A stretch of 64,000 nucleotides of DNA from Alphaproteobacteria bacterium. GTDB taxonomy: Bacteria > Bacteroidota > Bacteroidia > Bacteroidales > FEN-979. Position 1 is the first letter of the stretch. The number at the start of each line of letters is the position of its first letter. The stretch covers positions 62,001 to 126,000 of the forward strand of contig SACF01000005.1 of NCBI GenBank assembly GCA_009928665.1, written 5' to 3'. The position numbers and the translations under genes were made by a program. Shown here one piece after another: positions 53,413 to 61,037 of the stretch. The notes below the pieces were generated by a model. The model was not told the DNA's origin. It made no database searches and was given only the letters and a program-made list of their open reading frames with translations.

Positions 53413-54673
53413 GGTGATAGGTTTTGTTGAGTTCATCCAGTTGTTGTTCCGTGAGGCGGCAGCAGCGGCCGAACGAACGGGTCAGCGCCATCGACTGTGC
53501 TGTGAATTCTGCCAGTTCAAGCCGGTCGAATGCCTGAAATAATGAATGCCCGGTAACTGTTACCGAGTCGTTCGCGATAATCAGGGTGGTTGCATCCCGG
53601 AAAGATATTGGGATCAGGGAGGGATTGCCGATCGCTTCGCTGAAATTCAAAAGATGCAAATGCTGTAAAAAAAGCCAGGATTCCGGAAGGGTCGCGGGAT
53701 CCGGCATTTGTTCCGTTATGGCATGTGCCATCAACCAGGGTGTATGGGTCGTAATGATCGATTGGATTTCGGGGTTTTCCCGGTAGATCGATTGATGAAT
53801 ACCGGTCAGGTAATCCCGACCGGTATTTTCTTCTGAAGGATCGACAGTGACCCGTCTGAGGTCGCTCGCGGTTAATTTCCTTCGCTGACCTGATGGAGGT
53901 GTGATCAGAAAGTGCCCGGGCCGGTGTCTGACCGAAATCATCCCGTAGGAGTCGGTCATGAGCCCATGTTTCAGTGATCGTTCCAGGAACCGGATAATTT
54001 CGTCAGCACGCTCTGATTCTTCAGCCATGATTTGTTCTTCTCCCGGTACCGGAGGGGGATCGGGGCGGCTTTGTATTGCCATTTTAAGAAGGGATTCGCT
54101 GATCACTACCGGATTTCCGATTTCTCTGGCGTTCAGAATGGCCCGGGCGCAGAATTCCAGAACCAGAAAGCGGTCATAAGCCTCCGCCAGATCTCTCCCG
54201 CCAACCATAATGCCATGGTTTTCGAGGATCACCGCTGAAAATCCCTGAGCGAATTCACCAGCCATGATGGCTCCGAGCCTTTGGCTTCCGGGAAGGGCGT
54301 ACGGGGCATATCCGACCTGACCGCAACTTTTCCAGGCTGGATACCAAACTCGGGTATCCGGAATCTCATGTGCCAGGCTGAAGGCAACCAGGGCGGGAGA
54401 ATGGGCATGGAGGAGCGCCCGCAGATCGGGCCGTTGCCGGTAGATGGCCTGGTGCATGGGCAGCTCAGAGGAGGGACGCAATTTGCCGTTATGGTTTCCA
54501 TCGGGATCCACGACTACTACATCCTGATCCGAAAGATTCCCTTTATCGGTCGAACCCGGTGTGATCCGGATGACATCACCTTCATCGCGTACCGAAATAT
54601 TTCCTCCCGAAGCGGTGGTGAGCCCGGCCTCATAGATTCGGTTCAATACATCCGCAATTTCCTCGCTTTTCAT
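53402..54673 (-). CDS. Tandem class II aldolase/adducin protein, second domain degenerate
   Basis: 423 aa made of two class II aldolase domains (about 1-200 and 222-423). In the first, the zinc and catalytic residues of E. coli FucA (E73, H92, H94, H155) are all present as E70, H89, H91, H153 in SSELPMHQ, LLHAHSPAL and ENHGIMVGG. In the second, alignment on HQAIYR/HQSIYR gives L289, T308, H310 and D369, so the catalytic Glu and two of three metal ligands are lost, while the fold motifs (SYGMISVR, LTASDLRRVTVDP) persist. As the first gene of a fucosidase operon, an L-fuculose-1-phosphate aldolase-like role is the best guess; other sugar-phosphate substrates or an epimerase/oxygenase activity of this superfamily are possible. 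Confidence 0.88.
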   Translation of the reverse strand: MKSEEIADVLNRIYEAGLTTASGGNISVRDEGDVIRITPGSTDKGNLSDQDVVVVDPDGNHNGKLRPSSELPMHQAIYRQRPDLRALLHAHSPALVAFSLAHEIPDTRVWYPAWKSCGQVGYAPYALPGSQRLGAIMAGEFAQGFSAVILENHGIMVGGRDLAEAYDRFLVLEFCARAILNAREIGNPVVISESLLKMAIQSRPDPPPVPGEEQIMAEESERADEIIRFLERSLKHGLMTDSYGMISVRHRPGHFLITPPSGQRRKLTASDLRRVTVDPSEENTGRDYLTGIHQSIYRENPEIQSIITTHTPWLMAHAITEQMPDPATLPESWLFLQHLHLLNFSEAIGNPSLIPISFRDATTLIIANDSVTVTGHSLFQAFDRLELAEFTAQSMALTRSFGRCCRLTEQQLDELNKTYHHEK

Positions 54674-54738
54674 GGTAAATCCCGCAACATACCGATCTCG
54701 ACACCGCCGTTTTCCGGGCTGACCGGGATCGATCCTGA

Positions 54739-57700
54739 TTAGTTTTGTATCAAGGTGTTAATGATTTTGAACAATTGGTTTTTATTAATGGGCTTCGAAA
54801 TATAGTCGTCACATCCTGCCTCCGCGCTTTTCTGACGGTCGGTCGACATGGCATAGGCCGTCTGTGCAACAACAGGCAATCCGGGTCTGATACTTTTAAT
54901 TTCCCGGGCCAGCTCCCAACCGTCGGCATCGGGAAGTCTGACGTCGAGCAGGACGATATCAAACCGGTCGAGTTCCGGGTACAGGTTTTTCAGCTCCGCG
55001 CCTGATGCGACACCCACAAGTTCGACCCGGGTTTTTCCAAGAAGTATTTTCAGGTACTCCATGTTGGTGATATCATCCTCGACCAGGAGCACCCGTTTAC
55101 CGGGCCATTGATAAACCGGAGACCAGGTGTTAGTAGTTGTTCCTGCGGGTTCTGTTTTGTTAACTGCCTGAACTTTTGACTGGTTTTCCTGAAAAGGCAG
55201 CGAAAAATAAAAAGTGCTTCCCTGACCCGGTTCAGAAGAGACCCAGATCTTTCCGCCTAAGAGGTCCAGCGATCCTTTGCAAATGGCAAGACCAAGTCCG
55301 GTTCCTCCGAACTGATGGGGGTTATCTACATCAGCCTGCCTGAAATGTTCGAAAATCACCTCCCGGCTTTGTGGCTTGACCCCGATCCCGGTATCGCTTA
55401 CAAAACAGTTGATGACCCCGTTTTCGGGCAAATGGTAGCCGAATCGGAGGGAACCGGCGAAGGTGAATTTAATGGCGTTGTCGAGGAGATTTGAAAAAAC
55501 CTGTTTTATAATGTAAGGATCACTGATGAAATTTACCTCGGTGCCCGTAATTGGCCGCTCACACCGGAGATCAAGATGCGATTTCTGACTGCGTTGCAAC
55601 TTTTGCCTGGTAACCAGCTCGATTTCGTTCAACAGTTTGTCGAGTTCGATCGGCGTCTTCACGATTTTGGCATTCCCCGATTCAATCCTTGAGATTTCGA
55701 GGATGTCGCTGAGAAGGTGAAGGAGGTCGTCGGAACGCGATTTGATTATCCCTGTGAACCGGTCGCGCTCCTCCTGCGATAAATCGGGATCTGACAACAA
55801 TTGGGCAAACCCGACGATGGCATTCATGGGGGTCCGGATTTCATGGCTCATGTTCGCCAGAAAGGCCGATTTCAGCCGGTCGCTTTCCTCTGCCCGCTCC
55901 TTGGCGCGCACAAGATCGCTTTCATACTGTTGGTGCTGAATGAAAAGGCCGACCTCATGCGCGATCAGCTCCAGTACGGCGGCAACCCGGCTGTTGTAAG
56001 CTTCCGGATCGGTATAGCTTTGCATAACCATGACCCCGATCGCTTTATCATCGATAATGACGGGCACTCCAAGCCAGCATTCGGCAATGGTTCCTAAAAG
56101 AACCTGTCGCTCCTCCCGGGCAATTTTTTCGATATCGGATTTCCGAAGGAGCAGGGTTTTTTTATTAATCACAACCTGCCCCGACAGGGAATGTTCGGCC
56201 TTCCATTCGGTAAATTCATCCTTTTCATCAACCCACATTACTTTTCTGAACATCCCGGCATCGGAATTATAAAATGCCATGAAAAAATTAGACGTATCGG
56301 CCAATTGTGCCACTTCTTCCCGGATATACCAAAGAAGATCCTCGAGTAATTTCTTTTCTACAACCGCCTGCACGATGTTGTATTGGATCTGTTGGATCTT
56401 CTCGGCTAACTTACGGTCGGTAATGTTGATCATGTACCCCTGAAAATTAATGAGGGTTCCTTCGGGATCGAAGGTTCCTGATACATTTTCGGTGCATTGT
56501 ATGATGGTGCCGTCTTTTTTGACCATTTCGAGCTCGCTGTTGAGCAGCACTTTTTCGTTGCATAGTTTTCCAAGAAATCGATTCCGGTCGGGGATTTCAG
56601 GGTAAAGCTTTTCCATATCGGTAGCCAACATCTCTTCCACCGATTCATAACCCAGCATTTCGACAAATGCCCTGTTGCAATTCAATAATTTACCTTCAGG
56701 TGTGGAGATGTAGTTGCCGGTGAGGTCCTTTTCAAAAAGTTTCCTGTAACTTTCCTCGCTCTGTTGCAGTTTCTGCTCCGCCATTTTTCGTTCCTGAATG
56801 TCCTGGTGGGTACCCGTCATCAGGAGTGGCCCTCCTTCAGGAGTCCGCTGCACCAACCTTCCGCGGTCAAGAATCCATACCCACGTTCCGTTTTTATGGC
56901 GCATCCGGGCCTCACATTCATAAAATTCGGTTTCTCCGCGAAAGTGCCGGTTCAGCATAGCGTCTGATTTCGACAGATCGTCCGGATGTGTCAGCCTGTT
57001 CCAGGTTTGTATGTCCACCGGCGTCATCTCTTCGACTGAATAACCCAGAATTTCCGCCCATCGTTGATTGATCGTCACTTCGCCCGTAACGACATTCCAC
57101 TCCCAGGTTCCAGCATGGGTTCCTTCGATGATGCTCTCCAAACGCTGCCTGATGTGATCCCCCTCCGCCTCTGCAATGCTCCGCCGGTTTGATTCCAGTG
57201 AAAACGAAACGAAGGTGGCGAGGGTTTGCGCCAACTGCTCCTCCTCAGCAAGCCAGTTCCTGCGGTCGTGCGTGTGCTCAAAGCTCAGCAGGGCCACCAG
57301 CTTTCCATCAAGCCAGATCGGGGCATCCAGAAGCGATCGGATACCGTTGGATTCAAAGTATTCCGCTGGAATTTCATGGGTTCTGGGATCCTCGAAAACA
57401 TCATGGGCTGCAATGATGCGCCCGACCTGATGGTTGCGTGTATATGTGGGGAACCCGGACGAATTGAGGATACCCTGAACCGAGTATTCGTCGGCGCTTA
57501 ACCGAAAGATACCGATACACCTGATACTCGAATAATCATCTTCATATAACCAGATGCTGGTCCGTTCGGTTTTCATTACCTTCCCCGACTTGATAATAAT
57601 TTGACGGAGATTGGTTTCCAGCGTATTGGTAAGTAACGAGTTATCAGTGAACAGTTCCGATAAAAGGGCCATGAACTCCTCTTGCCTTTGGGTCTTATGC

Positions 57701-58203
57701 CGCAGCAGCTCATCCGATTTCCTGCGTCCCTCCAATTCCGATTCCAGTTCGTGTGTTTTGCTGCGAACCAGCAACTGCAGCCGTTCCTGTTCGATGTGGT
57801 TCTGAATGGCCGCCATCCTGATCTTATGCATTGCCTTGATCTGGGCAATGAATTCCATTTCATCGATTGGTTTTGCCAGAAATGCGTCGCCACCTGCTTC
57901 AAGCGCCTGGATGCGGCTCTCCTTGTCTCCTTTCACGGCAGTGAGAAAGATTACAGGGATTCCGCTCGTTTTTTCCGAAGATTTCAATTGTCTGCAAACC
58001 TCAAAGCCATCCATACCGGGCATCACCACGTCGAGAAGAATGATGTCGGGGGCCTCGGAGTGGGTCAGCCTGATACCCGTTTCACCATCTGTTGCCGTGA
58101 GGAATGTCACCTCCGGGAAAAAGTTTTGCATTAACGCTTTTAGAGCCACCAGATTTTGTGGATGATCATCGATGGCCAGAACCTTGAAATTTTCGTTTGT
58201 CAT
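54739..58203 (-). CDS. Hybrid histidine kinase, REC-GAF-PAS2-GAF-HisKA-HATPase-REC
   Basis: 1154 aa, cytoplasmic. Receiver 1 (1-125) with D58 in IILLDVVMPGMDG and K111 in AKPIDE; coiled coil about 130-185; GAF about 195-345 (TERTSIWLYEDDYSSIRCIG); PAS about 365-475 (AGTWEWNVVTGEVTINQRW); PAS about 485-605; GAF about 620-775 (WLGVPVIIDDKAIGVMVMQS); HisKA with FLANMSHEIRTPMNAIVGFA (about 800); HATPase with NLLDNAIKFT and DTGIGV; receiver 2 (about 1040-1154) with DIVLLDVRLPDADG and YISKPINK. No DNA-binding or HPt domain. The transmitter-receiver half closely resembles that of the upstream gene, 37 nt away, so this is a tandem duplicate with a different sensory half. Confidence 0.93.
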   Translation of the reverse strand: MTNENFKVLAIDDHPQNLVALKALMQNFFPEVTFLTATDGETGIRLTHSEAPDIILLDVVMPGMDGFEVCRQLKSSEKTSGIPVIFLTAVKGDKESRIQALEAGGDAFLAKPIDEMEFIAQIKAMHKIRMAAIQNHIEQERLQLLVRSKTHELESELEGRRKSDELLRHKTQRQEEFMALLSELFTDNSLLTNTLETNLRQIIIKSGKVMKTERTSIWLYEDDYSSIRCIGIFRLSADEYSVQGILNSSGFPTYTRNHQVGRIIAAHDVFEDPRTHEIPAEYFESNGIRSLLDAPIWLDGKLVALLSFEHTHDRRNWLAEEEQLAQTLATFVSFSLESNRRSIAEAEGDHIRQRLESIIEGTHAGTWEWNVVTGEVTINQRWAEILGYSVEEMTPVDIQTWNRLTHPDDLSKSDAMLNRHFRGETEFYECEARMRHKNGTWVWILDRGRLVQRTPEGGPLLMTGTHQDIQERKMAEQKLQQSEESYRKLFEKDLTGNYISTPEGKLLNCNRAFVEMLGYESVEEMLATDMEKLYPEIPDRNRFLGKLCNEKVLLNSELEMVKKDGTIIQCTENVSGTFDPEGTLINFQGYMINITDRKLAEKIQQIQYNIVQAVVEKKLLEDLLWYIREEVAQLADTSNFFMAFYNSDAGMFRKVMWVDEKDEFTEWKAEHSLSGQVVINKKTLLLRKSDIEKIAREERQVLLGTIAECWLGVPVIIDDKAIGVMVMQSYTDPEAYNSRVAAVLELIAHEVGLFIQHQQYESDLVRAKERAEESDRLKSAFLANMSHEIRTPMNAIVGFAQLLSDPDLSQEERDRFTGIIKSRSDDLLHLLSDILEISRIESGNAKIVKTPIELDKLLNEIELVTRQKLQRSQKSHLDLRCERPITGTEVNFISDPYIIKQVFSNLLDNAIKFTFAGSLRFGYHLPENGVINCFVSDTGIGVKPQSREVIFEHFRQADVDNPHQFGGTGLGLAICKGSLDLLGGKIWVSSEPGQGSTFYFSLPFQENQSKVQAVNKTEPAGTTTNTWSPVYQWPGKRVLLVEDDITNMEYLKILLGKTRVELVGVASGAELKNLYPELDRFDIVLLDVRLPDADGWELAREIKSIRPGLPVVAQTAYAMSTDRQKSAEAGCDDYISKPINKNQLFKIINTLIQN

Positions 58204-58240
58204 GGGATACCCTTGTTTGGGGTGGAAAAATCCGAATGCG

Positions 58241-60985
58241 TTATGAAGAAATGAGTCTTCGGATTTTTGTTATCAGCAACTCTTTATTGATGGGCTTCGG
58301 AATGTAGTCATTACATCCCGCTTCCATACTTTTCACCTGGTCCGACGACATAGCATACGCGGTTTGAGCAATGATCGGGATGTCGGGCCGCAGATTCCTG
58401 ATCTCACGCGCCAGAGTCCAACCGTCGATGTCGGGAAGCCTGATATCGATCAGTACGAGGTCAATTTGCCGGATCTCCGGGTACCGTTCCCGCAATGCTG
58501 CCCCGGTGCCGACGGTAATAATATCTGCCCCGGTTCTGCTTAATATGATTTGCAGGTATTCCAGGTTCGACGGGTCGTCTTCACAGATCAACAACCGCTT
58601 CCCCTTCAGTAATCCGGAAGCGGAGGGAGCAGATTTGCTGATTTTCCCGCCCGACTTGCCCGCGTCGTTCTGCCTAAGCGCATCCGTATGGCTATCCGGA
58701 TCATTCCGGTGGAAGGGAAGGTCAAAGGAGAAGGTACTGCCCGACCCGGGTTGTGATTCCACCCGGATGGCGCCGCCAATCAGCGCCAGGGACCCCTTGC
58801 AGATTGCCAGTCCAAGCCCCGTTCCCCCGTATTTATTGGGATGATCGGTCTCGGCCTGACGGAAATTTTCAAAAATAATCGATTGATTTTCAGGTGAAAT
58901 ACCGATACCGGTATCGGTGACAAAACAGGTCAGGTTCTTATTCTCAGGGTGCCTGTACCCAAATTGAATGGACCCTTTTTCCGTGAATTTAATGGCATTA
59001 TCGATGAGGTTATTGAAGACCTGCCGGAGAATATAGGGATCACTGACGAGAAAATCGTTCCCGTTTGCAAGCTGCTTTGAACAGATTACCTCCAGTCCGG
59101 ATTTTCTGAGCCTGCCCAGTTTTTCACGGGTAACAGCCTCAATCTCATCCAGCAGTGTATTAAGTGAAATCCGGTCATTCGCGACTTTGATATTACCCGA
59201 TTCAATGCGTGAAAGATCCAACAGGTCGTTGATGAGGTGCATCAGGTCGTCCGACCTCGACTGGATGATTTTCGAAAACCTCGACCGCTCCTCATTGGTG
59301 AGATTCGGATCGGTGAGCATGTCGGCGAAACCGACTATTGCATTCATCGGGGTGCGAATCTCATGGCTCATGTTGGCCAGGAAGGTTGATTTCAACCGGT
59401 CGCTCTCTTCCGCCTTTTGCCGGGCGGTGATCAGCTCCGTGATCATATTTTTGCGGTCGGTGATGTCTTCAAAAGTGATGATGTAATTTAAGATCTGCCT
59501 GTCATCATCGAGGATCGGAGCAACGGAAACCGATTCCCAATAGGTCTCCCCGCTGAACTTTTTGCTCAGGTACTCCCCCTTCCACTCTTTTCCCGACCGG
59601 ATGGTGTTCCATATGGTTTGGTGGACCTCAGCCGGTGAATTTCCCTCCTTGAGGATCCGGGCAATTTTTCCGTGGATCCGTTCAAACGGATAGCCGGTCA
59701 GTTCAACAAACCGCGTATTGACATATTCGATGTGTCCGGCAGGATCGGTAATGATAACGGCGGCGGGACTTTGCTCAATTCCCCGTGAAAGCTGCTTCAT
59801 CTTCAGCTCGGCCAGTTTGTGATCGGTATTATCGATGGTGAATCCCGCCAGATAACGTGCCTTACCCCGAACCATGATGGGAAATTTTATCGTGTTGTAA
59901 TAACGGCCGTTGAAAGCTTCCTCAAGTGACACCATCTCCCCGTTTTGCATTACCTGCTTGTCATCCTCGATCATCTTTTTTGCGAAATCGGAGGGAAACA
60001 ACTCATCCATAGTCTTCCCGATCAGCTCTTCAAGCGGCCTTCCCAGAAATTCCTCGAAGTTTTTGCTGAGTCTCAGCGAACGGATATCCTTGTCTTTAAA
60101 AAAGACATATACCGGACTGTACCGCAGAAAATGGGAAAAGATCTCCTCGGTCACCTTCAATGCCTCCTCCGCTTTTTCCTTATCTGTGATATCGTTGATG
60201 ATAATGCCCAGCATGGGATTACCATCGGGTATCCCGATCCTGAATTTTTCGGTCAGAAAAACGTGGGTTTTCCCCGCCTGATCCTTCCAAATCTCTTTGT
60301 ATTCGGTAAACCCTTTGGTCATCGCCTCCGAATCCTTCTCCACCATCAGATCTGCAACCTCTTTGGGAAAAGTCTCGTGGGGCTTTTTCCCGATCCAGTT
60401 ATCAATCGGGAACATTTCACGGTATTTTTGATTGGCAAAGACCGGCCTGAATTCGCGGTCCTTGATCAGGATGAGGGCGGGAACATTGTCCATAAAAGCG
60501 CCCAGCATTGCTTTACTCTCAAGTAGCGCATTCTGTGCCTTCCTGCATTCGGTGATATCGCGGATAACAGCCTGCATGGCGGGTTTGCCATTGTAAACAA
60601 AGGGAATTCCGGTCACCTCAACGTGCAGGATCTTCCCGCCCGGTAGAAGAAACCGCTCCTCCATGACCGGAACGGGGAGGCCGCTTTTCATCGCTTCCAC
60701 GATACGGTCCATCACCCGCGGCCGGTCGTCGGGATGAACAAAGTCGATAGCCGGCTTACCCAGCACATTGGCAGGGTCCTTAAACCCCATGATCGCTAGT
60801 GCCGCCTGGTTTATATAGCGTATCTTTCCCTCAACATGCACCACGAAGGCTAAAGGGAGATTTTCAACAAGGTTTTTGTACTTCAGTTCGCTCTCCTTCA
60901 GCGAATTATCCGGGTCGGAGGAGAAGTCGCTCTGCAGGGTCATATCAGGATTGAGGTCGGGTTCATTCGGGGATTTATCATTCAC
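58241..60985 (-). CDS. Multi-PAS hybrid histidine kinase
   Basis: 914 aa starting at GTG 60985; the next in-frame ATG (60943) would lose 14 unstructured residues, and the nearby ATG at 60981 is out of frame. Four PAS domains (about 30-150, 155-280, 285-400, 405-530; for example NLPLAFVVHVEGKIRYINQAA, DNVPALILIKDREFRPVFAN, QSPAAVIITDPAGHIEYVNTR). HisKA with FLANMSHEIRTPMNAIVGFA, HATPase with NLIDNAIKFTEKGS, DTGIGIS and GGTGLGLAICKGSL, a Ser/Lys-rich linker, and a C-terminal receiver with DLVLIDIRLPDIDG and YIPKPINKEL. No membrane segment. It is first in a two-gene operon with the downstream hybrid kinase and has a consensus promoter. Confidence 0.93.
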   Translation of the reverse strand: MNDKSPNEPDLNPDMTLQSDFSSDPDNSLKESELKYKNLVENLPLAFVVHVEGKIRYINQAALAIMGFKDPANVLGKPAIDFVHPDDRPRVMDRIVEAMKSGLPVPVMEERFLLPGGKILHVEVTGIPFVYNGKPAMQAVIRDITECRKAQNALLESKAMLGAFMDNVPALILIKDREFRPVFANQKYREMFPIDNWIGKKPHETFPKEVADLMVEKDSEAMTKGFTEYKEIWKDQAGKTHVFLTEKFRIGIPDGNPMLGIIINDITDKEKAEEALKVTEEIFSHFLRYSPVYVFFKDKDIRSLRLSKNFEEFLGRPLEELIGKTMDELFPSDFAKKMIEDDKQVMQNGEMVSLEEAFNGRYYNTIKFPIMVRGKARYLAGFTIDNTDHKLAELKMKQLSRGIEQSPAAVIITDPAGHIEYVNTRFVELTGYPFERIHGKIARILKEGNSPAEVHQTIWNTIRSGKEWKGEYLSKKFSGETYWESVSVAPILDDDRQILNYIITFEDITDRKNMITELITARQKAEESDRLKSTFLANMSHEIRTPMNAIVGFADMLTDPNLTNEERSRFSKIIQSRSDDLMHLINDLLDLSRIESGNIKVANDRISLNTLLDEIEAVTREKLGRLRKSGLEVICSKQLANGNDFLVSDPYILRQVFNNLIDNAIKFTEKGSIQFGYRHPENKNLTCFVTDTGIGISPENQSIIFENFRQAETDHPNKYGGTGLGLAICKGSLALIGGAIRVESQPGSGSTFSFDLPFHRNDPDSHTDALRQNDAGKSGGKISKSAPSASGLLKGKRLLICEDDPSNLEYLQIILSRTGADIITVGTGAALRERYPEIRQIDLVLIDIRLPDIDGWTLAREIRNLRPDIPIIAQTAYAMSSDQVKSMEAGCNDYIPKPINKELLITKIRRLISS

Positions 60986-61004
60986 AGTTCTCGGTCTTTA
61001 CCCG

Positions 61005-61034
61005 CAAAGTTAAAAACAGAAATCGAATTGCCAA
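61005..61034 (-). promoter_or_regulatory. Bacteroidota promoter: TTG - 19 nt - TAACTTTG
   Basis: On the minus strand TTG (61032-61034) precedes TAACTTTG (61005-61012) by 19 nt. The GTG start at 60985 lies 19 nt beyond the -7 box. It drives the two hybrid-kinase genes. Confidence 0.7.
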
Positions 61035-61037
61035 CGA

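Noticed and set aside
49325..54673. Polysaccharide utilisation locus
   Set aside because: GH3 and GH29 are present but there is no SusC/SusD pair, no HTCS or sigma/anti-sigma pair, so the definition is not met.
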